64,000 nt of DNA from Sclerotiophoma versabilis (taxonomy: Eukaryota > Ascomycota > Dothideomycetes > Pleosporales > Didymellaceae), in assembly GCA_012274445.1 (NCBI GenBank), contig JAAROD010000087.1, positions 434,001 through 498,000 on the forward strand, written 5' to 3'. The translations under genes were made by a program, and so were the position numbers. Each line of letters starts with the position of its first letter. Within the stretch, counting starts at the first letter, position 1. Below the pieces are notes generated by a model. That model was not told the DNA's origin, ran no database searches, and saw nothing but the letters and a program-made list of their open reading frames with translations. This document shows, piece by piece, positions 1 through 11,151 of this stretch.

Positions 1-269
1 GAGATTATCCTTGAATTCCTCCATGATGACCCGAGTATTTGCAATTCACCAAGCTGCGCATACTTCACCCTACCCGAAGCTCCACTTGATCTCCGGAAGC
101 TGCTCCACTGCAGCGTCGCAATCTTGTATCCACTCAGGGTTCAGTCAGGAGAACAGAACATTCCGGACGAAATGTCGCGGGAATCGGTAGGCCCTGACGT
201 TGCGGAGCATCGGAGAGTTCGTCGCTGGCTAGATTCGTCGTGATGTGTAAGACGTTCAGATACGACTTT

Positions 270-1222
270 TCATCCTGGAATAACAGCGTTTTCTCTGGTG
301 TTCTCAGCACTAAGCTCATTCATTAGGCTCTTGGGGTTCCTCCTGCTGTTGTCGTCATCTAGCTTTTGCTGGATGAATTTGCTCATCTGTTTGACCTTTT
401 CCAGTGCAACATTGGTGCAGTTCAGGAGAGCCAGTGGATTCACGGTTGCGCCGCCGTACTTCGCAATCTGACAGACTTCGCCGTGCTTGTTCATAGTGAT
501 AATGACCTGCCCTTGGCGGACCTGCTCTTCAGCGGCGTTCGCATCGACTAGGTAGATCTCGCCATCCTCGAAGTAGGAGAAGGTGACGCAGAGTGGCTGG
601 TGTAGGATGGATAGCGGTATAGGTTCGCGCTCGCGTACACTCAGAATAATGGCCTTCTCACCCTCAACCTGTACGTCAGGCCTTCTGAAGTGTTGTAGCG
701 CAGCCATGACGGCAATGCATGACGCGTCTATCAGACCTCCGTCATGATCGATGATATGTACGTCGGCACGAAGTGCAAAACACTTCTGACCAGCAATAAT
801 GCAGAGCGACTCGGTGTCGAGGGCATTCGAGCGGCGAATAGCTTTTTCCAGGATGCGGGAAAGAATGACTTCAGCGTCCGTAGGTCGTCCAATTTCGAAA
901 GCAGGCGAGGCCATGGGCGAGAACTCAGTGACAATCTGGAAGACGCCGTCAAACTTGCGTTCCGGTGCTGGTGTGACTACATCGACGGAGATTCGAGCAA
1001 CAACTCTGATGTGTATTAGCCTGCTATGCCTCATACTCAGTACACAAGCTATGCATACCTTGTCTTGCCCAATTGCACGTCTGCGACGCCATACTCATCT
1101 CCGAAAGTGAGCTCTAACGAGCGGAACGCATCGAACGCGCGACCATCGAGGCGAATCTGCTCCTGCAGCGCCTGCTTGATGAACTCGCGTTCGTTAATGG
1201 AGATTTCAGCTTCTCGAGGCAT
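270..1222 (-). CDS. RRP45: Exosome complex component Rrp45 (RNase PH fold)
   Basis: Subunit of the RNA exosome core ring, which processes and degrades RNA in nucleus and cytoplasm; in eukaryotes the ring subunits are catalytically inactive. I join exon 1 (1222-1059) to exon 2 (1005-270) across a 53-bp intron with donor GTATGC and acceptor CAG. This gives 299 residues, close to yeast Rrp45 (305). The N-terminus (MPREAEISINEREF, then IRLDGR) and the segment VADVQLGKTRVVARI across the junction are typical of RNase PH-like subunits; a second RNase PH domain fills roughly residues 190-280. The intron joins the frames exactly. The tail after about residue 280 is short and charged. It is divergent from CWC15, with 217 bp between the starts. 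Family assignment is strong; assigning Rrp45 rather than Rrp42/Rrp43 rests on the N-terminal signature. Confidence 0.9.
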
Positions 1223-1439
1223 CTTGCCTCAACTACAATTGTCTGGGTTTGAGGTAGTGATGTCAACTTCCTGGTTGCTCTGAAAATGTAGCGGGGTCCG
1301 GCGAAAGTCCACCACCGACAGCCTTGGCGCGATCTTCGAAGCTCACTTTCACTCGTTCCAACTTCGGCACCAACCACGCGCAAGACTCCCGAAACCGCCT
1401 TGAAAATCACGACATAGACCGCGACGCCATACCGAAAAC
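1223..1439. promoter_or_regulatory. Shared divergent promoter of RRP45 and CWC15
   Basis: The 217 bp between two divergent start codons must hold both 5' leaders and core promoters. No TATA box is visible, as is common for housekeeping genes. Boundaries are inferred from the two start codons only. Confidence 0.5.
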
Positions 1440-2257
1440 ATGACGACCGCCCACAGGCCGACGTTCGATCCCGCACGCGGCAAAGAAGCCCAGCGCGGAC
1501 CTGCCTACCACCAGCGTCTCCTTCCCGCACACACAACCCTCAAGCACAGACAAGCGGGCCAGGGCGGAGATGCTGACGGTTATCAGCGAGACTTGCGCGC
1601 AGAGCTCCTGGAAGCCGAGGCGCGTCACTATGCGAAGAAGAACGGCACATACGTCGAACCAGAGGCCGCTACAGACTCTAGCAGCGCACCGAAGCGGCAA
1701 ATCGAAGACGTAGTCGCGGGAGAAGGCGGGGAAGACGAAGCAGCTGCGAAGAAGAGACGGATAGAAGTGCTGGAGAAATACAGAGACGTAGATGCGGATG
1801 ACAGTAGCGAAGAGAGCGAGAGTAGTGACGAAGAGTGCGTCTTTTATCCCCTAATGTACGAGTGAGCCCTGCTAATCCGTATCTAGCGATGACGATGAGG
1901 AAGACGAAACGGCCGCGCTCATGCGCGAGCTGGAAAAAATCAAAAAGGAGCGCGCCGAAGCCAAGGCCAAGGAAGAGCGCGAACGCGCTGTCGAAGAGGA
2001 GGAGCAGCGCGAGATTGACGTTTCACGCGGCAATCCATTGCTGAACAAGAACGACTTCACCATGAAGCGCAGGTGGGACGATGATGTGGTCTTCAAGAAC
2101 CAGGCGCGAGGCACTGAGGATAGAAACAAGAAGAAGGAATTCATCAACGACATGCTGCGGTCTGACTTCCACAAGAAGTTCATGGTAAGCTTACACAATC
2201 CAGGACGAAGTGTTCGGACTCTCTGACATGCCACAACAGTCTAAGTACGTGCGATGA
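1440..2257 (+). CDS. CWC15: Pre-mRNA-splicing factor Cwc15/Cwf15
   Basis: Component of the Prp19-associated (NTC-related) part of the spliceosome. Three exons (1440-1834, 1887-2184, 2240-2257) give 236 residues. Intron 1 (52 bp) has donor GTGCGT and branch GCTAAT; intron 2 (55 bp) has donor GTAAGC. The family N-terminus is present: MTTAHRPTFDPARG, then LPAHTTLKHRQ. A Glu/Lys-rich coiled region follows, then the conserved end NPLLNKNDF, KRRWDDDVVFKNQ and FHKKFMSKYVR. The last six residues come from an 18-nt terminal exon that unspliced ORF calling misses. The acidic stretch spanning the first junction (SDEDDDDEED) is normal for the family. Confidence 0.93.
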
Positions 2258-3032
2258 GCTGTCAATATCTGGGATTTTCATGCATTTCTCGGCGCAGTAT
2301 TGGATTCTGGCGTCTGGTATCTCCTGGAGCGAACACGCGGACACGTGTGTCGCATACCCCAAACGATCTCAAGGGTCTGGACGGGCGGGGACAGCCACAG
2401 GTGACGCAACATCTTTCAACCTTATCTGGATCAGCGGATGATGTCCACTTTTGGTTGTCAGCTATTCCTTATCGCAACTATATGCATACCCAATCGAACG
2501 AATAGGAACATTTCAAGCTCCGGCCTCGAACTATGAGCTCCACATTCACGGCGCGCGAGAAACACTCAGTTCACAGTGTGGAGCTCGAAAAGCCACCACG
2601 AAGTATCAGAAAACATTGACTACGAGTCTCAGCCTACTGATACATTCTTGTGGACAAGCGAGTCCGTCGTGCCGTCCGATCACGATCGTCCTACTTCTTG
2701 CTGCTCATAGCGCCTAGATTCACAAGCGCATCGGAAGGACACAAGCACAGCTTGGCCCTTCCTTCCGACCTCTTATGAGGCTTCGATAGTAGCCAGCGAG
2801 CATGGAAGCTGAGACTCATCCCAGCACGGTGACTTCATGTGGCTTGGGCATGTCCATCGAATGCTTGACTATCTCTCGGTACTTGGCTGTAGCCAACCTG
2901 CCCAGTATCCATATATAAATCAACATATCATCGCGGCGTGATGGCAGATAAAACAAAGACCTATCTTCCCTGTCCCACACACCTCCTTTTGAAAACTGCA
3001 CGCACGTACGAACACACATACACCGTGACAAC
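2258..3032. other. Intergenic region, 775 bp
   Basis: Holds the CWC15 3' end and the promoter of the gene at 3033. Several short ORFs exist but none has coding character or a good splice pattern. A TATA-like element at 2911-2920 is listed separately. Confidence 0.5.
2911..2920 (+). promoter_or_regulatory. TATA-like box upstream of the gene at 3033
   Basis: The string atatataaat lies 113 bp before the start codon, with a CCAAT-like agccaacc about 20 bp further upstream (near 2891). Position and composition fit a fungal core promoter. Confidence 0.45.
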
Positions 3033-3712
3033 ATGGCAGGTTATGGAAACCGCACAGCACCAGACTACACCGCCGCCAGCCTATCCGACGAGCACTCGAG
3101 CACGCGTCTCGGCCTAACAGACTCCCACAGCGTACGCCGTCATCTACTTATCCTTCATCATGCCCCCCATGCTAACTACCCATTCTCCCGGTTCAGCCCC
3201 CAACCTACGGCGCAGGCTTCGGCAACAAACGCGCCTCCCAGCCTAGCATCTCACCTACCTCGTCAGCAGACAAGTCCATCGACACCCCCGAAGGCAACGA
3301 AGAGATGGTTCGCTTCAACTCGCAGGATCGACATGGCTCGGCGCCGTACAGCAACGCGCATACCTACGGCTCTGCATCGACTGCGGGCGCGGGGTGGGGA
3401 AATAAGACGGGGAGTTTCAGCTCTGGGGAGGGAGGACATAAAGGTACGTAGAATGTGTGCGGTGGGGATTTTCAAGGCTTGGTTTCGTGTTGTTCGGGAG
3501 GACTCATGTTCTGGATGACTAATGTTCGAAATGAGTATTGTTTGGGTGATGGGTTGATGGACGGGTGCTGACGTGTGGCAGACTCGACGCTGGGGAGGGT
3601 GATGGAGGAGGTAGGGAGCGTGATACACAGTCCCGGGCTACTGGGGAAAGGGCATGCGAACAGTGAGGCTGGGTCGAGTGGTGGGGACCCGGATGCACCG
3701 GTGGCGAACTGA
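3033..3712 (+). CDS. Small conserved-looking protein of unknown function
   Basis: I do not recognise the family. Three exons (3033-3131, 3197-3443, 3582-3712) give 158 residues with consistent phases. Intron 1 (65 bp) is GTACGC to TTCAG, intron 2 (138 bp) GTACGT to GGCAG. The protein starts MAGYGNRTAPDYTAAS and is rich in Gly, Ser, Asn and Tyr through the middle (NAHTYGSASTAGAGWGNK). It ends with a possible short amphipathic helix (LGRVMEEVGSVIHSPGLL) and a polar tail. No signal peptide or membrane segment is seen, so it is probably disordered and cytosolic. The support is clean splicing and low-complexity coding composition, plus a TATA box at a sensible distance. An alternative is that exon 1 reads on a little before splicing. 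Confidence 0.6.
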
Positions 3713-3966
3713 GTGAGTTCTGTCGTGTCGACGTGCTTGTAACACTTTTGTGCTATGCCAGATCCCGAGATTGGGGAGGTGGACTGAATGCTTCGCATTA
3801 TTGTTTGCTATTGTGCTATGCAAATGCTTCTAGTGAAGAAGAAGAAGCCGTCATACACCCATGCCTACTCCAAGAATGCAAGATCGTCGCGCAGAACCTG
3901 TAAAATGTTCAAAGCGCCTGTTCAAGTCTTCGCCAGTTGGTATTGCGTGATCAAGCAGTACGTCGC

Positions 3967-6900
3967 TCAGTAAATGCCCTGTGTGCGGTACTGGAAGGTA
4001 TCGTAACTAGTGTCAAGTCAGTATTGTGTAAACCTCCTGTCGTGACTTGGGGTGAACTTACAGTCTAGTATAATAACTCCCCACACTCTTCGCCACGAGT
4101 TCCTCCACGAACCCTTCCGCTTCTTCTTTGCTAAGATGCAGCATCAACCTTGCCCGCAGACTGTTCGTCACACTAGCGCTGCCCACCGCAAAGCACGGCA
4201 TCTTGCTCTGCTTGCCCATCAAATCAACCAACATAATCAGCCTCTCTGCTTCCCTCCTCAGGGCCTGAAATGCCTTTTTGCACAGCGTCTTAAACTCCTC
4301 GAACGCTGGAGAAGTAATGCCGCCCAAGACATCCACATAGTCTTGTGTGAGCTTAAACGGCGCGGCTTCGAAGCCCATTGATCCAGGCGAGTTGGACAGC
4401 ATGAAGCCAAAGTCAATGTGGATGATATGCCCCATGTTGTCGATGAGGAGGTTGCCGTTATGGCGGTCTTTAAGCTGCAAAACGTACGAGATCATGCTGT
4501 ACGCTGCTAAAGACCGAGTAAAGCACCCAACGCCAGCGATATACGGTTCGGAATCTGGCTCTCCGAAGGTTTTGAGCCAATGGTCCTTGAGCGTGGAGAT
4601 GCGTTTCCTGGGATTCGTGCCTGCTGCTATACTTGCTAGAGTTAAGGAGCGCTTGAGGGAGTGCAGGGAGACACCATTGGTGATTGTTTCGATCAGGCCG
4701 CAGGATTCGCCAGTCACGAGAATGCGCATGCGTTTTGTCCAGACGGGAATTTGGGCCTCTTCCCAGATCTTGGTGCAGACTTGGATGAGTTGGCACGCGA
4801 AGGCTTCTTGGCGGAGGTCGTCGCCAGTCTTCACAATAACGGATATAAGATCCCAGTTGGGCATGTAGCCGTAGGGGGAGGAGCGACGGATGCGCTCGCG
4901 TTTTGCGCTCCATTCTTCGCCAAAGGTTGCTGCGGAAGGGTCGTCACGGTCACCTTTGCGACGCATACCACCAGTCTTAAGATCGTTCTCCATACGTGCC
5001 GCACCAGCTCCGGAGTTTGTGGCAACCGCCATACCTTCTTCCAGATCTTCTGGCTCAGCCATGATCGCAGTAGGGTCTGACTCAGCCATGATGGTATCAA
5101 AGGTAGGCCCTTGATCGTCCGACATGAAGTTCTGCTCCTCCAAGGTCTGCATACTCGCAATGATCTTCGCCTTGATAGCTGCTACTTCCGTCTTGGGTCG
5201 TTTCGCACCGCTCGCCTCCAACTGTGCCAACATCTGTGCCGCTGTTCGCATGTGAGTCGCCAGAGCAGTAAAGTCTGGCTGGTCTGGACCTTGATTTCTG
5301 TTCAAGGGTAAAGTCGCTTTTCGTGTCGGTGCGGGACTATTTGAACGGCTAAGCTCCATGTCCGATGTCCGTGGTGTGGACAATGTGGCCATGGAAGACA
5401 ATGTGTTCGCTCCACTTGACGATCTGGGCGCTGTGGATTTGCCGTTGCTGGTGACTGGTGGCAGAGCGACTCGTGCCAGACCAGAAGCAAGGTCATCTTC
5501 GTCCACGTCCTTGATCAGCGTAGTGCTGCCCAAGTCACCATTCGCAGGCTCGAAGACGCTATCCGATCCACTGGGCGGTGTCCTGTCAAGCGCGAGACGC
5601 TCTGCGTTGGTGATGTCAAACAACCGTCTCCTTGACGTCCCTTTCTCCAACATTAGCTTTTCCAACAGCTGCTGGTTTTGTTCTGAGTCGGGATCAAAGT
5701 CAAAGTCCTCCTTTAACACTTCGACCATCAGTAGATATGGCACCTTCTCGGCGCTGTTCAAACTAGTAGCTTCTGCCGGGTTGATGCGTACGATTCGATG
5801 ATGTTGGCTCTGCGACGGGATCCCATCCTTCAGTGTTGGTGGAGAGAGTAACGGAATGTCGACCTCGGCCGGCAGATCTTGGGCTATCAGAGCTAGTTCA
5901 GCACGCAGAGCACTCAAGCGTGCTGGCTTGGGCACAGAGACCAGGCGACTGGAAATGTCCTCCAAAGCACTGAGGAACTGTGTCTCATTGCGGAAGTAGT
6001 TGGATCGCAGCAAGCGTACTTTCTGCGCGCGGGACAGGGCTGTCGGGGTGAGAGGTCGTGGTGGCTGCGACGAGTGCTTGCGAGAAGTGCGGTCGAGGTG
6101 CAGACCCAGGCCGGCTGTAGCGGGGGGCGTGGGTAGCGGGGAGGCTCTGGCGTTGCGGAAGTCGGGCAAGGAAGACGAGCTGAGGCGGGCCTCGGCGTTG
6201 ATGTGCAGCAGCGAGGGTCGGTGCTGCGCAGAGGCGCCACGTGCAGCGTGCGGGGGGCGGGCAGCTTGTCGTCGCAGGTCCTTGGGGTCTCGTGGGTCTC
6301 GTGGGTCTCTCGGCCGCGGCACAGGGGACTTGGATGCGCGCCCGTCCTCCGGGTCGGAGTGGCCCTGGTCTGTTCTTCGCTGGCGCGGTCGTGGCGAGCC
6401 GCCTGCTACCGTGTTGCTCCTCCCCATCTTGCCCGTCTGCACGTTGTCGGAAATCATGTCTTCGACGGGCCGGGGCTTCCGCGCCTGCGCAATGGCCAGC
6501 GGGCCGGCATGTGCGGGCAGGAAGGGGGCGGCGATGCTGGCCAGCACCAGGCTCGCGAGGACGGTGGTTGGCAGGACGTTCTCCTTGATGCGCTCACGCC
6601 GCGCGGGCTCGGCCGAGCCGAAGACGATGCGCTGGACGCGGTTGTAGATGCGCCGACATGTCTTGAATGCGTTCGAGTTCGGGGCCGAGGCGAGGTCGTG
6701 GAGGTACGTCTGGAACAGCCAGAAGGTCTGCGACAATGTTACTAGCGGTCAAGGCGTGGCTGCGTCGCGGGGGGTCCCACCAGAAGCGCGCCGTTGACTG
6801 ACTCCTCGCACAGGTCGATGATGAACTCCTCCAGTGCCATAGACTCGTTGTCTATGCTAATGAGGAGGTGGCATAGCCTATATGTCGCCAGTTTGGTAAG

Positions 6901-7184
6901 CTGCTGCTGCGGTCCATCGACCCCGGGTGCGATATGGCGACGTACTGCGGGAGGAAGAACTCGAGCTCCTCGTACGCAAATGTGCGCAGCTTCGAGCAGA
7001 GCACATAGTGGATTCCGACATGGTCAGCGTACCGACTGTCGGCCAACGTCAGTCAGGAGCCGTCGACAGGTGCGGCGCGGGGGTTGCGGTGAAGCCACAC
7101 TCACGCCAAATAGGCCACGGCCAGCGATGGGTCACTGTTGAAATGGTCGGATTCAAGGAACCGCTCGAGCAGATTCCAACTCAT
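3967..7184 (-). CDS. PIK1: Phosphatidylinositol 4-kinase Pik1 (type III beta)
   Basis: Makes PI4P at the Golgi and nucleus for secretion. Five exons (7184-7105, 7035-6946, 6877-6781, 6727-4062, 4006-3967) give 990 residues, near yeast Pik1 (1066). The start MSWNLLERFLESDHFNSDP and the lipid-kinase-unique helical region come from three short 5' exons; the third ends DLCEESVNGALL. The middle is Ser/Pro-rich and divergent. The catalytic domain includes SVIVKTGDDLRQE, the loop DRHNGNLL and IHIDFGFML. A 55-bp terminal intron replaces the apparent stop at 4058 and restores the ending TRLYDTFQYRTQGIY, the expected C-terminus. All introns are 53-69 bp. The large exon also carries many long antisense ORFs, which are shadows. 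Identification is very secure. Confidence 0.95.
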
Positions 7185-7611
7185 CTGGGACGGTTCATTG
7201 GCGCGCGACAACAGAAGGGCGAAGGAATGGACGCTCGAACGTCGACAGGCGTGGCATCAAATGGTCAAATGGGGCTCCCGCAGGGTTCAGCCCGCCCGAG
7301 CTGCCGGCGGAGATTACGCGCCACAATTCGAGCTCCGCTCCGGCACCGTGACACTGGCCTGCTCACCACGACCATCTATGGCAAGGGGGTGCTGACACGT
7401 CACAGACGGCGCGCCGTTGTTGACTTCCTCTTGTTTGCATTACCAGGACTCCCTCTCTCCTGCACACTTCTACACAAACCATCCATTCGCCCACAAAAGC
7501 TCAAACGCCTTGCATCATCATCCGACACTGAACGCCCGAGAACGCCGTCTTCCGAGCCTGTATATTACTGTACAAGAAGGAAATTTATCTACACCGAATC
7601 GTGCAAGTCAT
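7185..7611. other. Intergenic region, 427 bp
   Basis: Lies between the PIK1 start and the RMD1-like 3' end, both on the minus strand, so it holds the PIK1 promoter. A CT-rich stretch occurs around 7430-7560. No gene is seen. Confidence 0.5.
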
Positions 7612-9219
7612 CTAGTCTGCAGCATTCAAGTCGACGAAGATGTTGATAGCTGCAACAACCACTTCAGCGAAAATGAGGATGATAACAATCCACTCGAGCA
7701 GTTCACCCTACTCATTTGTTAGCAAAGTCCTATGCCATCTCTCCTCATCGAGACTCACGTGTGTAGCCGTAAGTTGGTCCTTCAGAACAGCCAGTAGATC
7801 TCCAATAACGTTTAACCGCTCCGTGAGGAGTCCTACGCGCTGGTCCATTTCGAGATAGCTTCGCACAGCCTGGTACACAGGATCCAACTGCGGCTCCGCC
7901 CACATGAGCTCCGGCGCATCCAGCACCGATCCCTGCAGATGAATGCTGATACGCAGAATGAACAGCTCTCCAATCTGCATGTTGATCTGCTTCTTGTTCA
8001 GATTGATCTTGCCGGAGCTCGCAATCTGCGCGGGAATGTCCTTTGTATCGTCGATAGTGCTGTCCACCAAGTCTTCGAAAAGACTCGTCTTCACGGACTG
8101 AGAGAGACCGTGGGAGATGGCAAGCTTGATCATGTAGTTCTTCTTGTCGCGGAGCGAGATGAAATCGTTGTAGATGCGTGCTTGGTACTCGCGCGTGTAG
8201 TAGAAGTTGAACTCTTCGGTCTCGACCTCGTCTTTGCCGAGCTTGTCGACTTCGAATTTGGCAATCTCTTTGAGAAAGCGCTTCTCTTCTTGTAGTGACA
8301 TGCCCCATATCACGACCGTGCCGTATTCGAACAGGAAGACTTCGGGCGTGTGGACTTGCGTGTCAAAGTCGGGTGTATCCACCTGAGGATCTGAGTCTGC
8401 ATGTGTGATTGACGGCCGCCGAGGTCTATCTGAGCTCGTGCCATTGCCTATGTTGGGCGCATCGCCGTCATCATGGAGGTCGATGAGGTCCTCCCGTCGC
8501 CTCTCGTTCTGGTGTTCAACCTCAATGGCGCTGTCCGAAAACCTCCGCTGTAGCGCTCCAGGAGCACCATCAAGTACCGCTGAGCTGTGTACGTCCTCCG
8601 GCCCTTTTGCACCGTAATTGTATGGCGAGTATATGCACTCGTCGAATCGCTTGGGTAACGCGCCCCTGATCTTCTGCTTGCCCTTCAAGAATCTCATCAA
8701 CTCGTCAAGCTTGTATGACGCTGCTGTGCAGTATGCCGTCACGCGCGGTAACCGGTCTCGGTCTGCTTTGCCCAGTCGCGCTGCATCTCTCCTTGCGGTG
8801 GGATCCTTGATCCTTGTGTATTGCACGTATACGTCGCGTCCACTCTCTTCGTCCTCTCCATCCTCACCATGTGTTGGATCCGGGAGGAGCTTCAACTTCT
8901 GCGCCGTTCGCGTCGTTCTCTGCGGCCCAATCTTTCCAGCTGGGTTTGGTGGTATCCTTGCAGGTGCGCCTGAGCTGTTTCTTCTCCGCAGTTTGCTATT
9001 AAGGCCTGCAAGCATGGGCTGACCTCCATGACTTGTGGGTTGTCTGGATGACGATGCACCCTGCGATCCGGATCGAAACTGAGCAGTGTCATTGGAGGAA
9101 GATACTGTCGTGTTGAAAGTGACGGTGCGCTGCGGCTTTGCAGGCGTTGTCTTGTTCGTCTTGCTGCCGCCAGACATGGACGACATCAACGGCGTGGTTT
9201 CGGTCGAGCTTGACGCCAT
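7612..9219 (-). CDS. Rmd1/Sif2-like DUF155 family protein
   Basis: Member of the DUF155 family, which includes yeast Rmd1 and Rmd8 (linked to meiotic nuclear division) and animal RMND1 (mitochondrial translation). Two exons (9219-7759, 7707-7612) give 518 residues; the 51-bp intron has donor GTGAGT and branch TGCTAAC. Residues 1-150 are Ser/Thr-rich and disordered. The family domain covers about 150-480, with VTAYCTAASYKLDELMRFL, EVFLFEYGTVVIWGMS and EFNFYYTREY. The short last exon supplies LEWIVIILIFAEVVVAAINI, one C-terminal membrane helix, giving a tail-anchor-like topology. Without that exon the ORF ends in non-conserved sequence, so the splice is well supported. No mitochondrial presequence is obvious, which favours the Rmd1/Rmd8 side over RMND1; orthology within the family is open. 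Confidence 0.88.
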
Positions 9220-9794
9220 CGTGTTACTGGGTGGGACAATTCAACGGCGCCGCGATGATTGGACCGTTTGAAGTGCGCGCTGATCACGGGAGGCTGTCAC
9301 AAATCAGATGCAAGAATCACGACCCTGCCATAGGGGTGGAGTGAAGATGTTGAGGCGCTGCACGTTCGAAGCAGTGCGTGCCCGCCGAAACTGACAAGAT
9401 GACGTTCCTGCCCAAGCTTGGAGGCCCCTGCTACCTGCTAACGTTAGCCCCACGTGCTGGATCTCATGCAGGGCCGTTGGTGAGAACTGCACGACCATCA
9501 GTTGGACGGCCCAGGTTGTACAGTTGTTATGTCTGAGACTAAGCATGAGTTTGCAGGAAGAACACCCCGGGAAATCGAGGATGGAATGTTCGAAGCCGCG
9601 CAGCTCCACCGAGTTCAGCGCGTGAAAGCATCCCTACAATGAACGCTGGTGACCGCCAGCATGTGAACTCGGTGATGCACAGGACCCAGTTGGAAGCCAG
9701 AAACGTTTACAATTGGGTATAGAGGAACTTTCAAAATCGGCTGTTGTTACAACGGCGAAGCCTCCCCTAGCGGACGTACTTGAGAGCATCCACC
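9220..9794. other. Intergenic region, 575 bp
   Basis: Promoter side of the RMD1-like gene and 3' side of MTG1, both on the minus strand. No supported ORF or RNA gene. Confidence 0.5.
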
Positions 9795-10856
9795 CTAGTT
9801 CTCCCCTCTCGCGATATTCCTGGCCCTTCGCCTCTCCCTCTCCATCTTGCGCGCTTGATTCATACTCGGCTGCATACCCTCCTCTTCCTGTCTTGCCTTC
9901 GTCAAACTCTCCTCATCAATCCGATCAAACCCAAACCTTCCCAGCTCGCCCCGTCTCCATTTTTGAATCATCCACAGAGCCGTTGCCTCATGGTCCACCT
10001 TCCCTCCTTTCCCCAGCCTCCCCGTCTTCCTAGCCATCAACTCAAGCAGCTCAACAATATCATTCGTAGGACCCGGCGCAAACTCGCCATACAGCTTCGG
10101 GTCGACCAAGTTGATGTGGAAAAGGAGGTAATCCGCAAGCATGACAGGCGGGATGATGGTATCTTTTACGCTCCCACAGAGCGCCAGTTTCATCATCGCT
10201 TCTGCATCAGGCACATACGGGATGAACACTCCCGGCGTGTCGAGCAGATACACGCCACCACCCACGCCCCTCGCGCCCTTGCCCTCGCTCACATCATCCT
10301 CACTAGGTATGATCTTCACTCCACTGCCAACCTTTCTCGTAACGCCAGGCTGCGCACCCGTACGCGCGACTTTGCCCTTGCCTAGACCTAACCCGCGGAG
10401 TGTGTTCAGCAGTGTGGATTTGCCGACATTGGGCATGCCGACGACCATGACGCGATGACCGACAAGCTTCCACCTCTTCTCAGCATGCTCACGCAGTACT
10501 TCAAGCACCTTGCCTGTCGCCTTTCGGCTCTCCTTCTCATCTTCGCCGTTGCGTACGAACATAACAGTGCTCCCTTTATGCCATCCGCGAATCAACTCTT
10601 CGTTCTTTTGGTCGCGTGATCCGCCGACTAGGTCACGCTTCGTGTAGACAATGATGCGTTCTTTCCCTTCAAGGGCTCTCTCGAAGAGCGGGTTGCGCGA
10701 GGTGAGCGGCACACGATAGTCCCGACATTCGATTACAAGGTCGATAGATGTGAGCAGTTGTTTCATCTTAGAGAGCCCTGACTTATGGTGGCCCAAAAAG
10801 TATGAGCGCGGAAGCGACGGGATCGGTGGAAAAGCATTGCGGGCAATAAATGACAT
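9795..10856 (-). CDS. MTG1: Mitochondrial ribosome-associated GTPase Mtg1
   Basis: Circularly permuted GTPase of the YlqF/RbgA group, which in yeast acts at the mitochondrial inner membrane in large-subunit assembly. A single uninterrupted exon encodes 353 residues. The permuted motif order is visible: G4 TKRD at 72-75, then G1 GMPNVGKST at 140-148, then G3 DTPG at 206-209. The family N-terminus with LPRSYFLGHHKSGLSKM and IDLVIECRDYRVPLTSRNP is intact. A loop around 180-200 (SEDDVSEGKGARG) is expanded relative to bacterial RbgA. The C-terminus is basic (MERERRRARNIARGEN), a plausible rRNA-binding tail. The N-terminus (MSFIARNAFPP) is short but can serve as a presequence. Confidence 0.92.
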   Translation of the reverse strand: MSFIARNAFPPIPSLPRSYFLGHHKSGLSKMKQLLTSIDLVIECRDYRVPLTSRNPLFERALEGKERIIVYTKRDLVGGSRDQKNEELIRGWHKGSTVMFVRNGEDEKESRKATGKVLEVLREHAEKRWKLVGHRVMVVGMPNVGKSTLLNTLRGLGLGKGKVARTGAQPGVTRKVGSGVKIIPSEDDVSEGKGARGVGGGVYLLDTPGVFIPYVPDAEAMMKLALCGSVKDTIIPPVMLADYLLFHINLVDPKLYGEFAPGPTNDIVELLELMARKTGRLGKGGKVDHEATALWMIQKWRRGELGRFGFDRIDEESLTKARQEEEGMQPSMNQARKMERERRRARNIARGEN

Positions 10857-11151
10857 CGGAGGAGAAGCGTTGGTGTATTCATCTTGGGAGTAGATATTAT
10901 TCCTGGGACCGAGTCAGAGTGGTCAGTCCTCTTGGCATTGGCTGACTCGTACCTACAACTTCACAGCTAGAAGGGTTGGGACGGAAATGCTTTGGCCTTG
11001 GGCCCAACATCGATGTTTGATTAGACTATCTACACTAGCGCTGCTAACAACAAGCCATGCTGCAAATACAGTAGCTGAACGCCACCTCACAGTTCCCCCA
11101 TGACACAACCGAACCCAGGAAGTGTTCGCTTATCCGACAACCAACGCAACA

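Noticed and set aside
4058..4061. Apparent PIK1 stop codon
   Set aside because: Bases belong to a GTAAGT intron donor; splicing restores the conserved C-terminus ending GIY.
5358..5801. 147-codon plus ORF
   Set aside because: Mirrors the PIK1 coding frame on the other strand; no independent signal.
6000..6745. Long overlapping plus-strand ORFs of 180-215 codons
   Set aside because: Antisense shadows of the GC-rich, Ser/Pro/Arg-rich middle of PIK1; Cys/Arg-heavy with no motif.
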